A DNA stretch of 64,000 nt from Hyphomicrobium_A sp036559705. GTDB lineage: Bacteria; Pseudomonadota; Alphaproteobacteria; Rhizobiales; Hyphomicrobiaceae. The notes under the pieces were generated by a model. That model searched no databases, was not told where the DNA came from, and worked only from the letters and a program-made list of their open reading frames with translations. Made by a program: the position numbers and the translations under genes. Location of the stretch: the NCBI GenBank assembly GCA_036559705.1, contig DATBSP010000048.1, forward strand, positions 9,025-73,024, read 5' to 3'. How positions within the stretch are numbered: position 1 is the stretch's first letter; every line of letters begins with the position of its first letter. Positions 33,440 through 42,453 of this stretch are shown here, one piece after another.

Positions 33440-34753
33440 CGGCGTACCGGGTTTGGCGCGCGTTTTCGCCGCCGAAACCCTCTCTGGCGTTGCCGCTTCC
33501 TTGCGCTTGGTGGAGCGCCACTCCGCCATTCCAACCTCGTCACGGGCCTCGCTGCACACTTCGATGATGCGATCGAGCTCGCGACGGCTGAGACCGCAAT
33601 TGACCGTGAAGCGGATGATGCAGCGCTTGTCCGGCGTAGCCGGCGGGAAAAAGATCGCACCGAAAACACCGCGTTTTTCCAGCGCATCGCGCAGGGTCGT
33701 CGCTTGGTGGATATCGCCCGGTTCGAGCCCGATGATCTGCGTCTTGGATGCGGAGACATTGTAGCCGAGCGCATCGAGCCCCTGCTTGAGGTACGCATGG
33801 TTGGCGTGCAGCTTGTCGCGCCGCCAATCTTCCCTCTCGAAGATGTCGAGCACGGCATCGAAGCCCGCCACCTCGTGCTGCATAACCGAGGTGCTGAAGA
33901 TCGTCGGCAGTGCCTCGTAACGGAAATACTCGATGTTGCGCCGCGAGGAGACGACGAGGCCGCCGCGGCTCGCCACCGCCTTGGAAAGTCCGACCGTACG
34001 AAAATGTACGCGCTCGGCAAGGCCGGCCGCGACGACGAGGCCAGCGCCGTTGGGGCCCTGCGCTCCAAAAGAGTGCGTTTCATCGACGACGAGTGCCGCG
34101 CCGTGGCGCTCGCACACCTCGACGAGTTCGGCGAGGGGAGCGATGTCACCGTCGGTGCTGTAGAGGGCATCAACGGCGACGAGGCCGGGGCCTTGTTTTG
34201 CCAACATGCGGTCGAGCGACTGGGCGTCGTTGTGGCGGAACGGCACCGGGTTTGCCCCGGCGCTCACGACGCCTTCATGCAAGGATATGTGCGCCTTCAT
34301 GTCGAGATAGACGGGGGCGCCGCGTGTCGCAAACGACTGGATGAGGCCAACGTTCGCCGTGTAGCCGGAGGCGCAGACGACGCAGTCCTCGGCTTTCATC
34401 AAGGCAGCAACGCGCCGCTCGAATTCACGCGTGACGTCGCGCTCGTGATGCACCCAGACGCGGGAAACGGCATCTCCGTGGCCGCCGGCGCGCAGGGCTG
34501 CGATCTCGCTCTCGATGACGTGCGGATGCCCGGCAAGGCAGAGGTAGTCGTTGCTGCGGACCTTGATGTCGCCGGGGCCCGGCGTGCGGCCCTGCAAGGG
34601 ATGCCGCCCCTGCCAGAGGTCGATTTTGCGCCGGATATGGTAATCATTAACACGAGCACGGAGGAATTCCGGTTCTGCCGGAATAGTCGCTTTGACCCGC
34701 TTGGAAACGCCCCGTCTATCGGTAACGCGAAACAGCACGGATGACCCCACCAT
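33308..34753 (-). CDS. CqsA/LqsA-like alpha-hydroxyketone autoinducer synthase (PLP-dependent)
   Basis: A 481-aa fold-type I PLP enzyme of the alpha-oxoamine synthase family. CqsA-type signatures are VRSNDYLCLAGHP, ASGYTANVGLIQSF, AHISLHEG (His154 stacking on PLP), DETHSFGAQGPNGAGL (Asp224), VGLSKAVASRGG (PLP Lys258), KTQIIGLEPGD and GVFGAIFFPPAT. The GPNGAGL and IIGLE.GD motifs separate it from BioF, KBL and HemA. CqsA joins an acyl-CoA to an amino-acid-derived substrate, giving the precursor of CAI-1; Legionella LqsA makes LAI-1. Homology ends near residue 405; a basic tail of about 75 residues follows and lies antisense to the kinase 3' end. ATG 34753 is the only ATG; GTG 34738 is possible. 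Confidence 0.86.
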   Translation of the reverse strand: MVGSSVLFRVTDRRGVSKRVKATIPAEPEFLRARVNDYHIRRKIDLWQGRHPLQGRTPGPGDIKVRSNDYLCLAGHPHVIESEIAALRAGGHGDAVSRVWVHHERDVTREFERRVAALMKAEDCVVCASGYTANVGLIQSFATRGAPVYLDMKAHISLHEGVVSAGANPVPFRHNDAQSLDRMLAKQGPGLVAVDALYSTDGDIAPLAELVEVCERHGAALVVDETHSFGAQGPNGAGLVVAAGLAERVHFRTVGLSKAVASRGGLVVSSRRNIEYFRYEALPTIFSTSVMQHEVAGFDAVLDIFEREDWRRDKLHANHAYLKQGLDALGYNVSASKTQIIGLEPGDIHQATTLRDALEKRGVFGAIFFPPATPDKRCIIRFTVNCGLSRRELDRIIEVCSEARDEVGMAEWRSTKRKEAATPERVSAAKTRAKPGTPLGRGRILNSWLHNRKINRKAGADAHFRSARDRAAGAFNNHPAE

Positions 34754-34767
34754 TAATGAGACCTTAA
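34753..34767. promoter_or_regulatory. Exact CtrA-type box at the synthase start
   Basis: TTAATGAGACCTTAA is an exact TTAA-N7-TTAA, the binding consensus of the alphaproteobacterial cell-cycle regulator CtrA. It lies immediately before the synthase ATG on the minus strand (its first base is the A of the start codon), overlapping the ribosome-binding region. A GANTC (CcrM methylation) site is at 34796-34800. Confidence 0.5.
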
Positions 34768-34889
34768 TTAAGAAGAAGAAAAGGTTAATTTCAATGCGAT
34801 TCGGCTGACGGGCAGCGGAGGCGCCCCATTTATCGCGCTTCGTTCCGCTTGCATTTGCATCTTAAGCCGTCGATCGAGCCGAATTGATG

Positions 34890-34916
34890 CGCGCGTTAAT
34901 AATTTATTAACGCGCG
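34890..34916. promoter_or_regulatory. 27-nt perfect palindrome containing a second CtrA-type box
   Basis: Arms 34890-34902 and 34904-34916 are perfect 13-bp inverted repeats around a single central T. Inside, 34896-34910 reads TTAATAATTTATTAA, again an exact TTAA-N7-TTAA. It is about 140 nt upstream of the synthase start, a position suited to promoter control. The surrounding 34754-35055 stretch holds no gene and is unusually rich in TTAA for this high-GC DNA. Confidence 0.55.
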
Positions 34917-35000
34917 GCGCGGCAATGAACTTCGCGGCCGCTGCGGAGAAAAGTGCCGATCGGTTAACTGATAGAGTTTCGTGCTTTAATCAGCCTGCAG

Positions 35001-35020
35001 GGTGCATGCACTGGTGCATG
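35001..35020. repeat. Direct repeat GGTGCATG and a GTGCATGCAC palindrome
   Basis: GGTGCATG occurs at 35001-35008 and 35013-35020, and the first copy lies in the 10-bp palindrome GTGCATGCAC (35002-35011). It is between the end of the GST gene and the synthase promoter region. Function unknown; it may be a protein-binding site. Confidence 0.3.
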
Positions 35021-35055
35021 TCGCGGGCCCAAAGCGGGAATTAGTCCGCTGATAA

Positions 35056-35709
35056 TCAAAATTCGACATCGAGCTCCTCGAGCTCTTCCGGCTCGAGTTT
35101 CGCGGATTCGGTCCATTCGATCATTGCCGGCCAATTGGCAATTGTTTCGCAATATCCGGCAGAATCGCTGTCGAGCTTTACATCGTACGTGAGGAAGCGG
35201 GTGCACACGGGGGCGTACATCGCGTCGGCCAGCGAAAGGTCGCCGAATAGATACGGGCCGCCGTAGGTGTCGAGGCAGTCGCGCCAGATGGTGCGCACGC
35301 GCTCGATGTCACCCTGGGCGCCCGACCACACGGAGAAGCCCGGGAAATGCGCCTTGAGGTTCATCGGCAGGGCAGAGCGCAGGTTATGGAACCCCGAGTG
35401 CATCTCGCCGGCCACCGCACGGCAGTGCGCTCTGGCGGCCAGGTCCTTTGGCAACAGGCCTGTCTCGGGGCGGATTTCGGCGAGATACTCGGCGATGGCC
35501 AGGGTATCCCATACCTTGACGCCTTCATGCACCAGGCACGGCACCAGGAACGAGGGAGAGAGCAGGAGCAGCTCGGCGCGGGTGGAGGGATCGTCGGACG
35601 ACATGACCTCCTCGTGGAATTCGAGCCCAGCCATCTTGCAGAGCAGCCAACCGCGGAGCGACCAGGACGAGTAGTTCCTGCTGCTTATGGTCAATACGGC
35701 TGTTGCCAT
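35056..35709 (-). CDS. Glutathione S-transferase family protein
   Basis: A 217-aa GST. The thioredoxin-like N-terminal domain starts LTISSRNYSSWSLRGWLLCKM (Ser/Tyr region for glutathione contact) and contains SPSFLVPCLVHEGVKVWDTLAIAEYLAE with the conserved Pro and the D/E-S/T-type contact. The helical C-terminal domain has YLFGDLSLADAMYAPV. Such proteins act in detoxification or reductive conjugation in the cytosol. ATG 35709 is chosen because residues upstream of it in the frame are not family-like. Confidence 0.88.
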   Translation of the reverse strand: MATAVLTISSRNYSSWSLRGWLLCKMAGLEFHEEVMSSDDPSTRAELLLLSPSFLVPCLVHEGVKVWDTLAIAEYLAEIRPETGLLPKDLAARAHCRAVAGEMHSGFHNLRSALPMNLKAHFPGFSVWSGAQGDIERVRTIWRDCLDTYGGPYLFGDLSLADAMYAPVCTRFLTYDVKLDSDSAGYCETIANWPAMIEWTESAKLEPEELEELDVEF

Positions 35710-35865
35710 TCTGCATACCCTCGATCGCCGGCTCCTCCAGCCCCGGGCTGGCGGTGTTGCAAAAAACGCTCGCTCACCGCCACAGGATGCACTAGCGTTT
35801 GTGCGCCGCACAATAGGCTGATGCAAAGATTCGGCCTGCCGCGGGCGTCTAAAGAATGAGACTAG

Positions 35866-37080
35866 ATGCTCTATCTCGCCTATCAAGCCCACTCCGACAT
35901 GGCTGAGCCCGCCAAGTCGATCGCGCGCACGTCGCTGGCCATGCTGGGCGTCTGGGGCACGCAGGCCAAAATTCCGGTAATCCGCAATCTGTCGGCCGCC
36001 TACGAGCTCATCGCGCGGGCGGGGCTGACGCATGCGCGTCCGGAATACGGCATTCCGGCCGTCATGGTCGGCAACCGCGAAGTCGAGGTCACCGAGGTCC
36101 CCGTTCTGAAGCTGCCGTTCGGCACCCTGCTGCGTTTCAAGAAGGACATGGATGTCGAGCAGCCGCGCGTCCTAGTTGTGGCGCCGTTGTCGGGCCACTT
36201 CGCGACCCTTTTGCGCAATACCGTACGCACACTCCTGCCGGATCACGATGTCTACATCACCGATTGGCACAACGCGCGCGACGTCCCGCTCGAGGCCGGC
36301 GTCTTCGGCTTCGACGACTACGTCGACTACCTCATCAAGTTCATGGAGACGCTGGGCCCAGGAGCACACCTTGTCGCTGTCTGTCAGCCGTGCGTGCAGG
36401 CCCTGGCCGCCGTCGCCGTTATGGCCGCAGACGGCAACGCCGCGCAGCCGAGCAGCATGACGCTGATGGCGGGGCCCATCGATACGCGCGTCAACCCGAC
36501 GAAGGTCAACAAGCTTGCCACCAGCAAGCCGATGAGCTGGTTCGAGCGCAATCTCATTGCTCGCGTCCCGTGGAAGTATCCCGGCGCGTGCCGCATGGTC
36601 TATCCCGGCTTCGTTCAGCTAGCCGCTTTCGTGTCGATGAACGTCAATCGCCACTACAACGCGCATCAGGAGCTCTATGAGCACCTTGCCAATGGTGAGC
36701 ACGAGAAGGCGCAAGTCATCAAGGCGTTCTACGACGAGTATTTCGCCGTGCTCGATCTCGCCGCCGATTTCTATCTCGAGACGGTCAGTTGGGTATTCCA
36801 GGAGTCGCGGCTGCCGAAGGGGGAGCTGACCTTCAAGGGCCAGCCGGTCGAGCTGAAGGCCATCCGCAAGACGGCCCTGCTGACTGTGGAAGGCGAGCGC
36901 GACGACATCTGCGCTCTCGGCCAGACGGCGGCGGCGCACGATCTGTGCACCGGGCTACGGCCGCACATGAAGCGGCATCACATGCAAGCCGGGGTCGGAC
37001 ACTACGGCGTGTTTAGCGGACGCAAGTGGGACGGCCAGATATACCCGATCTTGCGCAATCTCATTCTTGCCAGCGACTGA
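35866..37080 (+). CDS. phaZ: Intracellular polyhydroxyalkanoate depolymerase
   Basis: A 404-aa intracellular PHB depolymerase that mobilises carbon stored in PHB granules. It has the N-terminal MLYLAYQAHSDMAEPA typical of the group, the alpha/beta-hydrolase core VLVVAPLSGHFATLLR and DVYITDWHNARDVP, and the nucleophile region LVAVCQPCVQALA, where Cys173 sits at the position of the catalytic Cys in Ralstonia PhaZ1. The C-terminal GVGHYGVFSGRKW supplies the catalytic His. No pha synthesis genes are in the window. Confidence 0.93.
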   Translation: MLYLAYQAHSDMAEPAKSIARTSLAMLGVWGTQAKIPVIRNLSAAYELIARAGLTHARPEYGIPAVMVGNREVEVTEVPVLKLPFGTLLRFKKDMDVEQPRVLVVAPLSGHFATLLRNTVRTLLPDHDVYITDWHNARDVPLEAGVFGFDDYVDYLIKFMETLGPGAHLVAVCQPCVQALAAVAVMAADGNAAQPSSMTLMAGPIDTRVNPTKVNKLATSKPMSWFERNLIARVPWKYPGACRMVYPGFVQLAAFVSMNVNRHYNAHQELYEHLANGEHEKAQVIKAFYDEYFAVLDLAADFYLETVSWVFQESRLPKGELTFKGQPVELKAIRKTALLTVEGERDDICALGQTAAAHDLCTGLRPHMKRHHMQAGVGHYGVFSGRKWDGQIYPILRNLILASD

Positions 37081-37091
37081 GCCGGTGGGCG

Positions 37092-39374
37092 CTAGCGGCC
37101 GGCGTCGTAGGCGGCGATCGCCGCCATATTGACGATGTCGCTGTCCTTGGCGCCAAAGCCGCAAATCTGCACCGAGTGGGCAAGGCCGACGAGGATCGGC
37201 CCAATCACCGTCGCCCCGCCCAGTTCCTTCAGCATCTTGGTCGAGATCGATGCGGCGTGGAACGCCGGCATGACGAGGACATTGGCCGTGTCCGAAAGAC
37301 GGCAAAACGGATAGTGGCGCATCAGATCCCGATTAAGCGCGACGTCGGCGGCCATGTCGCCGTCGTACTCGAAATCGACGCCGCGCTGATCGAGGATCGT
37401 TACAGCCTCGTGCACCTGATCGGAGCGTTCGCCACGCGGCTGCCCGAAGGTCGAGTAGGCGAGCAGGGCGACGCGTGGCTCCATGCCGAAGTTGCGCGCC
37501 GCGCGTGCCGCCTCGGTAGCGATGTTGGCCAGCTGATCAGCCGTCGGCATGTCGTGCACGCTCGTATCGGCGATGAGCACCGCACGTCCGCGTAACAGCG
37601 ACAGCGACACACCGATGGCATTTCGCCCCGGCTCGGCGTCGAGCACGCGCTGGACGTCGTCATAGACGCTGGTCCAGTTGCGGGTTACGCCGGAAACCAG
37701 CGCATCGGCGAGTCCATGCACCACCATCAGCGAGCCGAAGATATTGCGCTCGTTGGTGACGAGCCGCTCGCAGTCGCGTTTCAGGTAGCCGCGGCGCTGC
37801 AGGCGCGCGAAGAGGAAGTCGGCGAACTCCTCCAAATGCGCGGACTTGCGGGTGTCGATCAGCTCGTACTCGGGACGCAATACCATGCCAAGGGCGCGGA
37901 ACTGCTCGCGAACTATATCGGCCGAGCCGATGAGGATCGGCACGCCAAAGCCTTGGGTGAAGTAGCTGTGCGCGGCGCGGATCACGGCGGGCTCTTCCGC
38001 CTCGGCGAAGACGACGCGCTTGGGATCCAATCGCACGGCACTGAACGTCGATTGCAGCCAGCCTGCGAGCGGATCGAGACGTCCTTCGAGTTGCGCGACG
38101 TAGGCGTCCATATCGACGATCGGCTTGCGTGCGACGCCACTGTCCATTGCCGCCTTGGCGACGGCCGTCGGCAAGTTGACGATGAGGCGCGGATCGAACG
38201 GGGCCGGGATGATGTACTCCGGTCCGAAGGTCGGACGCCGGCCATGGAAGGCGGCGGCGACCTGGTCGGGCACCTCGGCGCGGGCAAGCTCGGCCAGCGC
38301 CTCGGCGGCGGCGATCTTCATCGACTCGTTGATGGTCGATGCCTGCACGTCGAGCGCCCCGCGAAAAATGAACGGAAAGCCCAGCACGTTGTTGATCTGG
38401 TTCGGGTAGTCGGAGCGCCCCGTCGCCACGATAGCGTCGTCGCGCACGGCCAGCACGTCCTCGGGCGTTATCTCCGGATCGGGATTGGCCATGGCGAAGA
38501 TGATTGGCTTTGGCGCCATGGACCGCACCATGTCCTGCGTCACCGCGCCTTTGACCGAGAGGCCGAACAGTGCGTCGGCGCCCTGCAGCGCGTCGGCCAG
38601 CGTGCGCGCCTTGGTCTTCACCGCATACGCCGACTTCCACTGATTCATGCCCTCCTTGCGGCCCTGATAGACGACGCCCTTGGTGTCGCACAGGAGCACG
38701 TTCTGCTTAGGCATGCCCATCGCCACGACCAGCTCCAGGCAGGCGATGCCCGCCGCTCCGGCGCCGTTGACGACAAGTTTGCAATTCTTGAGATCGCGCC
38801 CGGTCAGCTCGGCGGCGTTGATGAGGCCGGCGGCGGCGATGATTGCCGTGCCGTGCTGGTCGTCGTGGAAGACGGGGATGTCAAGCAGCTCCTTCAGCCG
38901 CTGCTCGATGATAAAGCAGTCCGGTGCGCGAATGTCCTCGAGATTGATGCCGCCGAACGAGGGGCCGAGGTAGCGCACCGAATTGATGAATTGGTCGGGA
39001 TCCTCGGTGTCGACGAGCAAATCGATCGAATCGATGTCGGCGAAGCGCTTGAACAACGCGGCCTTGCCTTCCATCACGGGTTTTGCCGCCAGAGCGCCGA
39101 GATTGCCGAGTCCGAGGATGGCCGTGCCGTTGGAGACGACGGCGACGAGGTTGCCCTTGCTTGTGTAGTCATAGGCCGTCGCCGGATTTTGCGCGATGGC
39201 GCGCACGGGCACCGCCACCCCCGGCGAATAAGCGAGCGACAGGTCGCGCTGGGTTGTCAGTGGCTTGGTCGGGGTGATTTCGAGCTTGCCGGGCTTACCC
39301 TGCGCGTGGAATTGCAGCGCTTCCTGATCGGTGAAGCGCGCTTGCGCAGCCTTCGAGCTTTTTGGCGTCGTCAT
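37092..39374 (-). CDS. maeB: NADP-dependent malic enzyme with phosphotransacetylase-like domain
   Basis: A 760-aa MaeB-type enzyme decarboxylating malate to pyruvate with NADP reduction. The malic domain has RDLSLAYSPGVAVPV, GTAILGLGNLGALAAKPVMEGK, DIRAPDCFIIEQRL and VVNGAGAAGIACLEL; from about residue 440 a phosphotransacetylase-like domain follows (RVVFAEAEEPAVIRAAH, PILIGSADIV, ANVLVMPAFHAASISTKML). That domain is regulatory rather than catalytic in known members and senses acetyl-CoA. It converges with phaZ, fitting a carbon-storage and acetyl-CoA theme. Confidence 0.96.
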   Translation of the reverse strand: MTTPKSSKAAQARFTDQEALQFHAQGKPGKLEITPTKPLTTQRDLSLAYSPGVAVPVRAIAQNPATAYDYTSKGNLVAVVSNGTAILGLGNLGALAAKPVMEGKAALFKRFADIDSIDLLVDTEDPDQFINSVRYLGPSFGGINLEDIRAPDCFIIEQRLKELLDIPVFHDDQHGTAIIAAAGLINAAELTGRDLKNCKLVVNGAGAAGIACLELVVAMGMPKQNVLLCDTKGVVYQGRKEGMNQWKSAYAVKTKARTLADALQGADALFGLSVKGAVTQDMVRSMAPKPIIFAMANPDPEITPEDVLAVRDDAIVATGRSDYPNQINNVLGFPFIFRGALDVQASTINESMKIAAAEALAELARAEVPDQVAAAFHGRRPTFGPEYIIPAPFDPRLIVNLPTAVAKAAMDSGVARKPIVDMDAYVAQLEGRLDPLAGWLQSTFSAVRLDPKRVVFAEAEEPAVIRAAHSYFTQGFGVPILIGSADIVREQFRALGMVLRPEYELIDTRKSAHLEEFADFLFARLQRRGYLKRDCERLVTNERNIFGSLMVVHGLADALVSGVTRNWTSVYDDVQRVLDAEPGRNAIGVSLSLLRGRAVLIADTSVHDMPTADQLANIATEAARAARNFGMEPRVALLAYSTFGQPRGERSDQVHEAVTILDQRGVDFEYDGDMAADVALNRDLMRHYPFCRLSDTANVLVMPAFHAASISTKMLKELGGATVIGPILVGLAHSVQICGFGAKDSDIVNMAAIAAYDAGR

Positions 39375-39555
39375 TTGTGCGATCCGATTTGAAAATGGTC
39401 GGCAACATAGGCGTGTGAGGGGCGCGAAACAATCGCTTGGCCCGGCAAGCTGACTTGCTGGTGAACAATCACGTTGGCGTGTTTGACCCGGGGGGTGGGG
39501 CCGCTATCGTTATCGACCGGCGAAGTCGGGCATTTGTAGTGGGGGACGGCCGCCT

Positions 39556-42417
39556 ATGGCGGACAAACGGACACGAGCGAAACAGTCGGCGCCGCAGGTC
39601 GTGCATGCGCGCGCGTCGGCCGAGGAGTGCGTGGCAGATGCGGCCTGGGCAGCGGAAACGCCGGCCGAGGCCGCTGCGCCGGCGCCGGTCAGTGAAGCAT
39701 CCCCGTCCATGGCGCAGTTCCTTGAGATCAAGGCTGCCCATCCCGACAGTCTGCTGTGGTATCGCATGGGCGATTTCTACGAGCTGTTCTTCGATGACGC
39801 CGTCGCCGCCTCAGCAACGCTCGGTATCGTGCTGACCAAGCGCGGCAAGCATTTGGGGCAGGATATTCCGATGTGCGGGGTGCCGATCCACCGCGCCGAC
39901 GAATACCTGCAACGGCTGATCAAGGCCGGGCATCGCGTCGCCGTTGCCGAGCAGCTCGAGGACCCGGCCGAAGCGCGCAAACGCGGCTCGAAGGCTGTCG
40001 TGCGCCGCGACGTGGTTCGCCTGGTCACGCCCGGCACGATTACCGAGGACACGCTGCTAGATTCCAAGGCGCGCAACTTCCTCACCGCGCTGTTTCGTGT
40101 TGGCGGAAAGGGCGCGGCATTGCAGCCGGATGCGGTCGTGGCGCTCGCCTCGATCGACATTTCGACCGGGGAATTCGAGGTCGGCGAGGTCGCGGGCGCG
40201 GATTTGCCTGGCGAGCTGGCGCGCCTTGCACCGGGCGAGGTAATCGTGCCCGACGCGCTGCTGGCCGATGCCGACCTGCGCGCGTGGATCGGGCGCGTCG
40301 GCGCCTCGGCAACGGCGGTGCCGGGCGCCTACTTCGACGGCCTGGCCGGCGAAACGAACCTGAAGCAGCAGCTAAAGGTGTCCGAACTCGGCGGCTTCGG
40401 CTGTTTCACGCTGCCGGAGCTGGCAGCCATCGGCGCGGCGCTCAAATACATCGACCTGACGCAATTGGGCCGCGCGCCGGTGCTGCGGGCGCCGAGGCGC
40501 TCCGGTTCCGATGCCATTCTGCTGATCGATGCCGCGAGCCGGGCGAGCTTGGAGCTGGTGCGCTCCGTCTCGGGCGAGAAGCAGGGCAGTTTGCTCGCTG
40601 CTATCGATCGCACGGTCACCGGGCCGGGCGCGCGCGAGCTGACGGCGCGGCTGTCAAGTCCGCTGCGCGATGTGACGAGGATCAACCGCCGTCTCGACGC
40701 TGTCGGCTTTCTCATCGAGGAGGAAAGCCTGCGCAACGACGTGCGGAATGCGCTGCAAGCGGCACCGGACATTGCGCGCGCGGTCTCGCGCCTCAGCTTC
40801 GGGCGCGGTTCACCGCGCGATCTCGCAGCCGTACGGGATGGCCTAGCGGCCGCCCGGCAGTGTGCCGATCTGCTGGCTAGCGAAGGGGCGGGCATGGGCC
40901 TGCCAGAGGAGCTTGGACGCATCGCCTGCGAGCTGCGCGCCGTCGGCAGCAAGCTCCGCGATGCGCTCGCCGCGGCGCTGGTCGATGACCCGCCGCACCT
41001 CAAGCGCGACGGTGGTTTCGTGTGCGCAGGCTACCGCGTGGAGCTCGACGAAGCACGCCACTTGAAGGAGGACGGCCGCAGCGTGATGGCCGGGCTCGAG
41101 GCGAGGTATGTGGAGCGCACCGGCGTCAAATCGCTGAAAGTTCGCCACAACAACATCCTCGGCTTTTACATCGAGGTGACACAGGGGAACGCCAAACCGC
41201 TGCTCGAAGGGCCGCTGTCGGGCGAATTCCGCCACCGGCAGACGATGGCCAACGCGGTGCGTTTCTCGACGACAGAGCTGATCGACATCGAGGGACGCAT
41301 CGCGTCCGCCACCGAGCGCGCGCTGAACCTCGAGCAGGAGATCTTTGCCGAACTGGCATCAGCCATCGAACGTGAGCACCGCGGGCTTGGCCGCATCGCC
41401 GCCGCGCTGGCCGAGCTCGATGCGACTGCGGGTCTTGCCGAGCTGGCGCGCGCCGAGGGCTACACACGACCGATCGTTGACGACAGCCAGGTGTTCGAAA
41501 TACGCGGCGGACGCCATCCCGTTGTTGAGCAGGCGCTGAAGGCAGCTAGGGCGGGCGCCTTCATCGACAACGATTGCGTGCTGGGCCGCACCGAGACCGC
41601 GGCCCCCGACGAAACCGCGCAAGGGCGCATCTGGCTGGTCACCGGTCCCAATATGGCCGGCAAGTCGACGTTCCTGCGCCAGAACGCGCTCATCGCCGTT
41701 CTGGCGCAGATGGGCTCGTACGTGCCGGCGCGCGCAGCGACAATCGGCGCGCTCGACCGGCTGTTCAGCCGCGTCGGTGCCTCCGACGATCTCGCCCGCG
41801 GGCGTTCGACATTCATGGTGGAGATGGTCGAGACGGCGGCGATCCTCAATCAAGCGAGCGAGCGCTCGCTCGTCATTCTCGACGAGATCGGCCGCGGCAC
41901 GGCGACGTTCGACGGCCTGTCGATCGCCTGGGCGACCGTGGAATTCTTGCATGACGTGCTGGGTGCGCGGGCGTTGTTCGCCACCCACTACCACGAGATG
42001 ACGGCGCTCGCCCGCCGCCTCGATGGTATTGCAAACGTGACAATCGACGTACGCGAATGGCACGACGAGATCGTGTTCCTGCACAAGGTCAAGCCCGGCG
42101 CTGCCGATCGTTCGTATGGTATCCAGGTCGCTAAACTCGCCGGTTTGCCCGATCAGGTCGTCGGCCGTGCGCGCGAGGTGCTGGCGCTGCTCGAAAAGAC
42201 GGAAAGCCGCAAGAACGCCCGTAACGGCGGCCTCGACGAGCTGCCTCTCTTTGCGGTAAGCCGCACGCAAGCTCCTTCCGAGCCGGCAGGTCCGACGCCG
42301 GTCGAGAAGGCCATCGACGAATTGAAACCTGACGACTTGAGCCCGCGCGCCGCGCTCGAAGCCGTCTATCGGCTCAAAGCGTTGCGGAAGGGCCGGTCGG
42401 AGCCGGAACGGAAATAA
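39556..42417 (+). CDS. mutS: DNA mismatch repair protein MutS
   Basis: A 953-aa mismatch-recognition ATPase. After an Ala-rich leader of about 45 residues, domain I contains the mismatch-wedge motif WYRMGDFYELFFDDA (Phe-x-Glu). The connector, core and clamp domains follow, then the ATPase with Walker A TGPNMAGKSTFLRQ, MVEMVETAAILN, Walker B LVILDEIGRGTATFDG and ATHYHEM. It is followed closely by glnD on the same strand. The leader makes it about 100 aa longer than E. coli MutS. Confidence 0.97.
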   Translation: MADKRTRAKQSAPQVVHARASAEECVADAAWAAETPAEAAAPAPVSEASPSMAQFLEIKAAHPDSLLWYRMGDFYELFFDDAVAASATLGIVLTKRGKHLGQDIPMCGVPIHRADEYLQRLIKAGHRVAVAEQLEDPAEARKRGSKAVVRRDVVRLVTPGTITEDTLLDSKARNFLTALFRVGGKGAALQPDAVVALASIDISTGEFEVGEVAGADLPGELARLAPGEVIVPDALLADADLRAWIGRVGASATAVPGAYFDGLAGETNLKQQLKVSELGGFGCFTLPELAAIGAALKYIDLTQLGRAPVLRAPRRSGSDAILLIDAASRASLELVRSVSGEKQGSLLAAIDRTVTGPGARELTARLSSPLRDVTRINRRLDAVGFLIEEESLRNDVRNALQAAPDIARAVSRLSFGRGSPRDLAAVRDGLAAARQCADLLASEGAGMGLPEELGRIACELRAVGSKLRDALAAALVDDPPHLKRDGGFVCAGYRVELDEARHLKEDGRSVMAGLEARYVERTGVKSLKVRHNNILGFYIEVTQGNAKPLLEGPLSGEFRHRQTMANAVRFSTTELIDIEGRIASATERALNLEQEIFAELASAIEREHRGLGRIAAALAELDATAGLAELARAEGYTRPIVDDSQVFEIRGGRHPVVEQALKAARAGAFIDNDCVLGRTETAAPDETAQGRIWLVTGPNMAGKSTFLRQNALIAVLAQMGSYVPARAATIGALDRLFSRVGASDDLARGRSTFMVEMVETAAILNQASERSLVILDEIGRGTATFDGLSIAWATVEFLHDVLGARALFATHYHEMTALARRLDGIANVTIDVREWHDEIVFLHKVKPGAADRSYGIQVAKLAGLPDQVVGRAREVLALLEKTESRKNARNGGLDELPLFAVSRTQAPSEPAGPTPVEKAIDELKPDDLSPRAALEAVYRLKALRKGRSEPERK

Positions 42418-42453
42418 CAGTAGTCAAGGGATTGCAGTTAGCCTCAGTGCAGC

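Noticed and set aside
37716..39392. A 558-codon open frame antisense to malic enzyme
   Set aside because: Shadow of maeB; composition (Gly, Asp, Arg, His rich) and lack of motifs are typical of antisense frames in GC-rich DNA.
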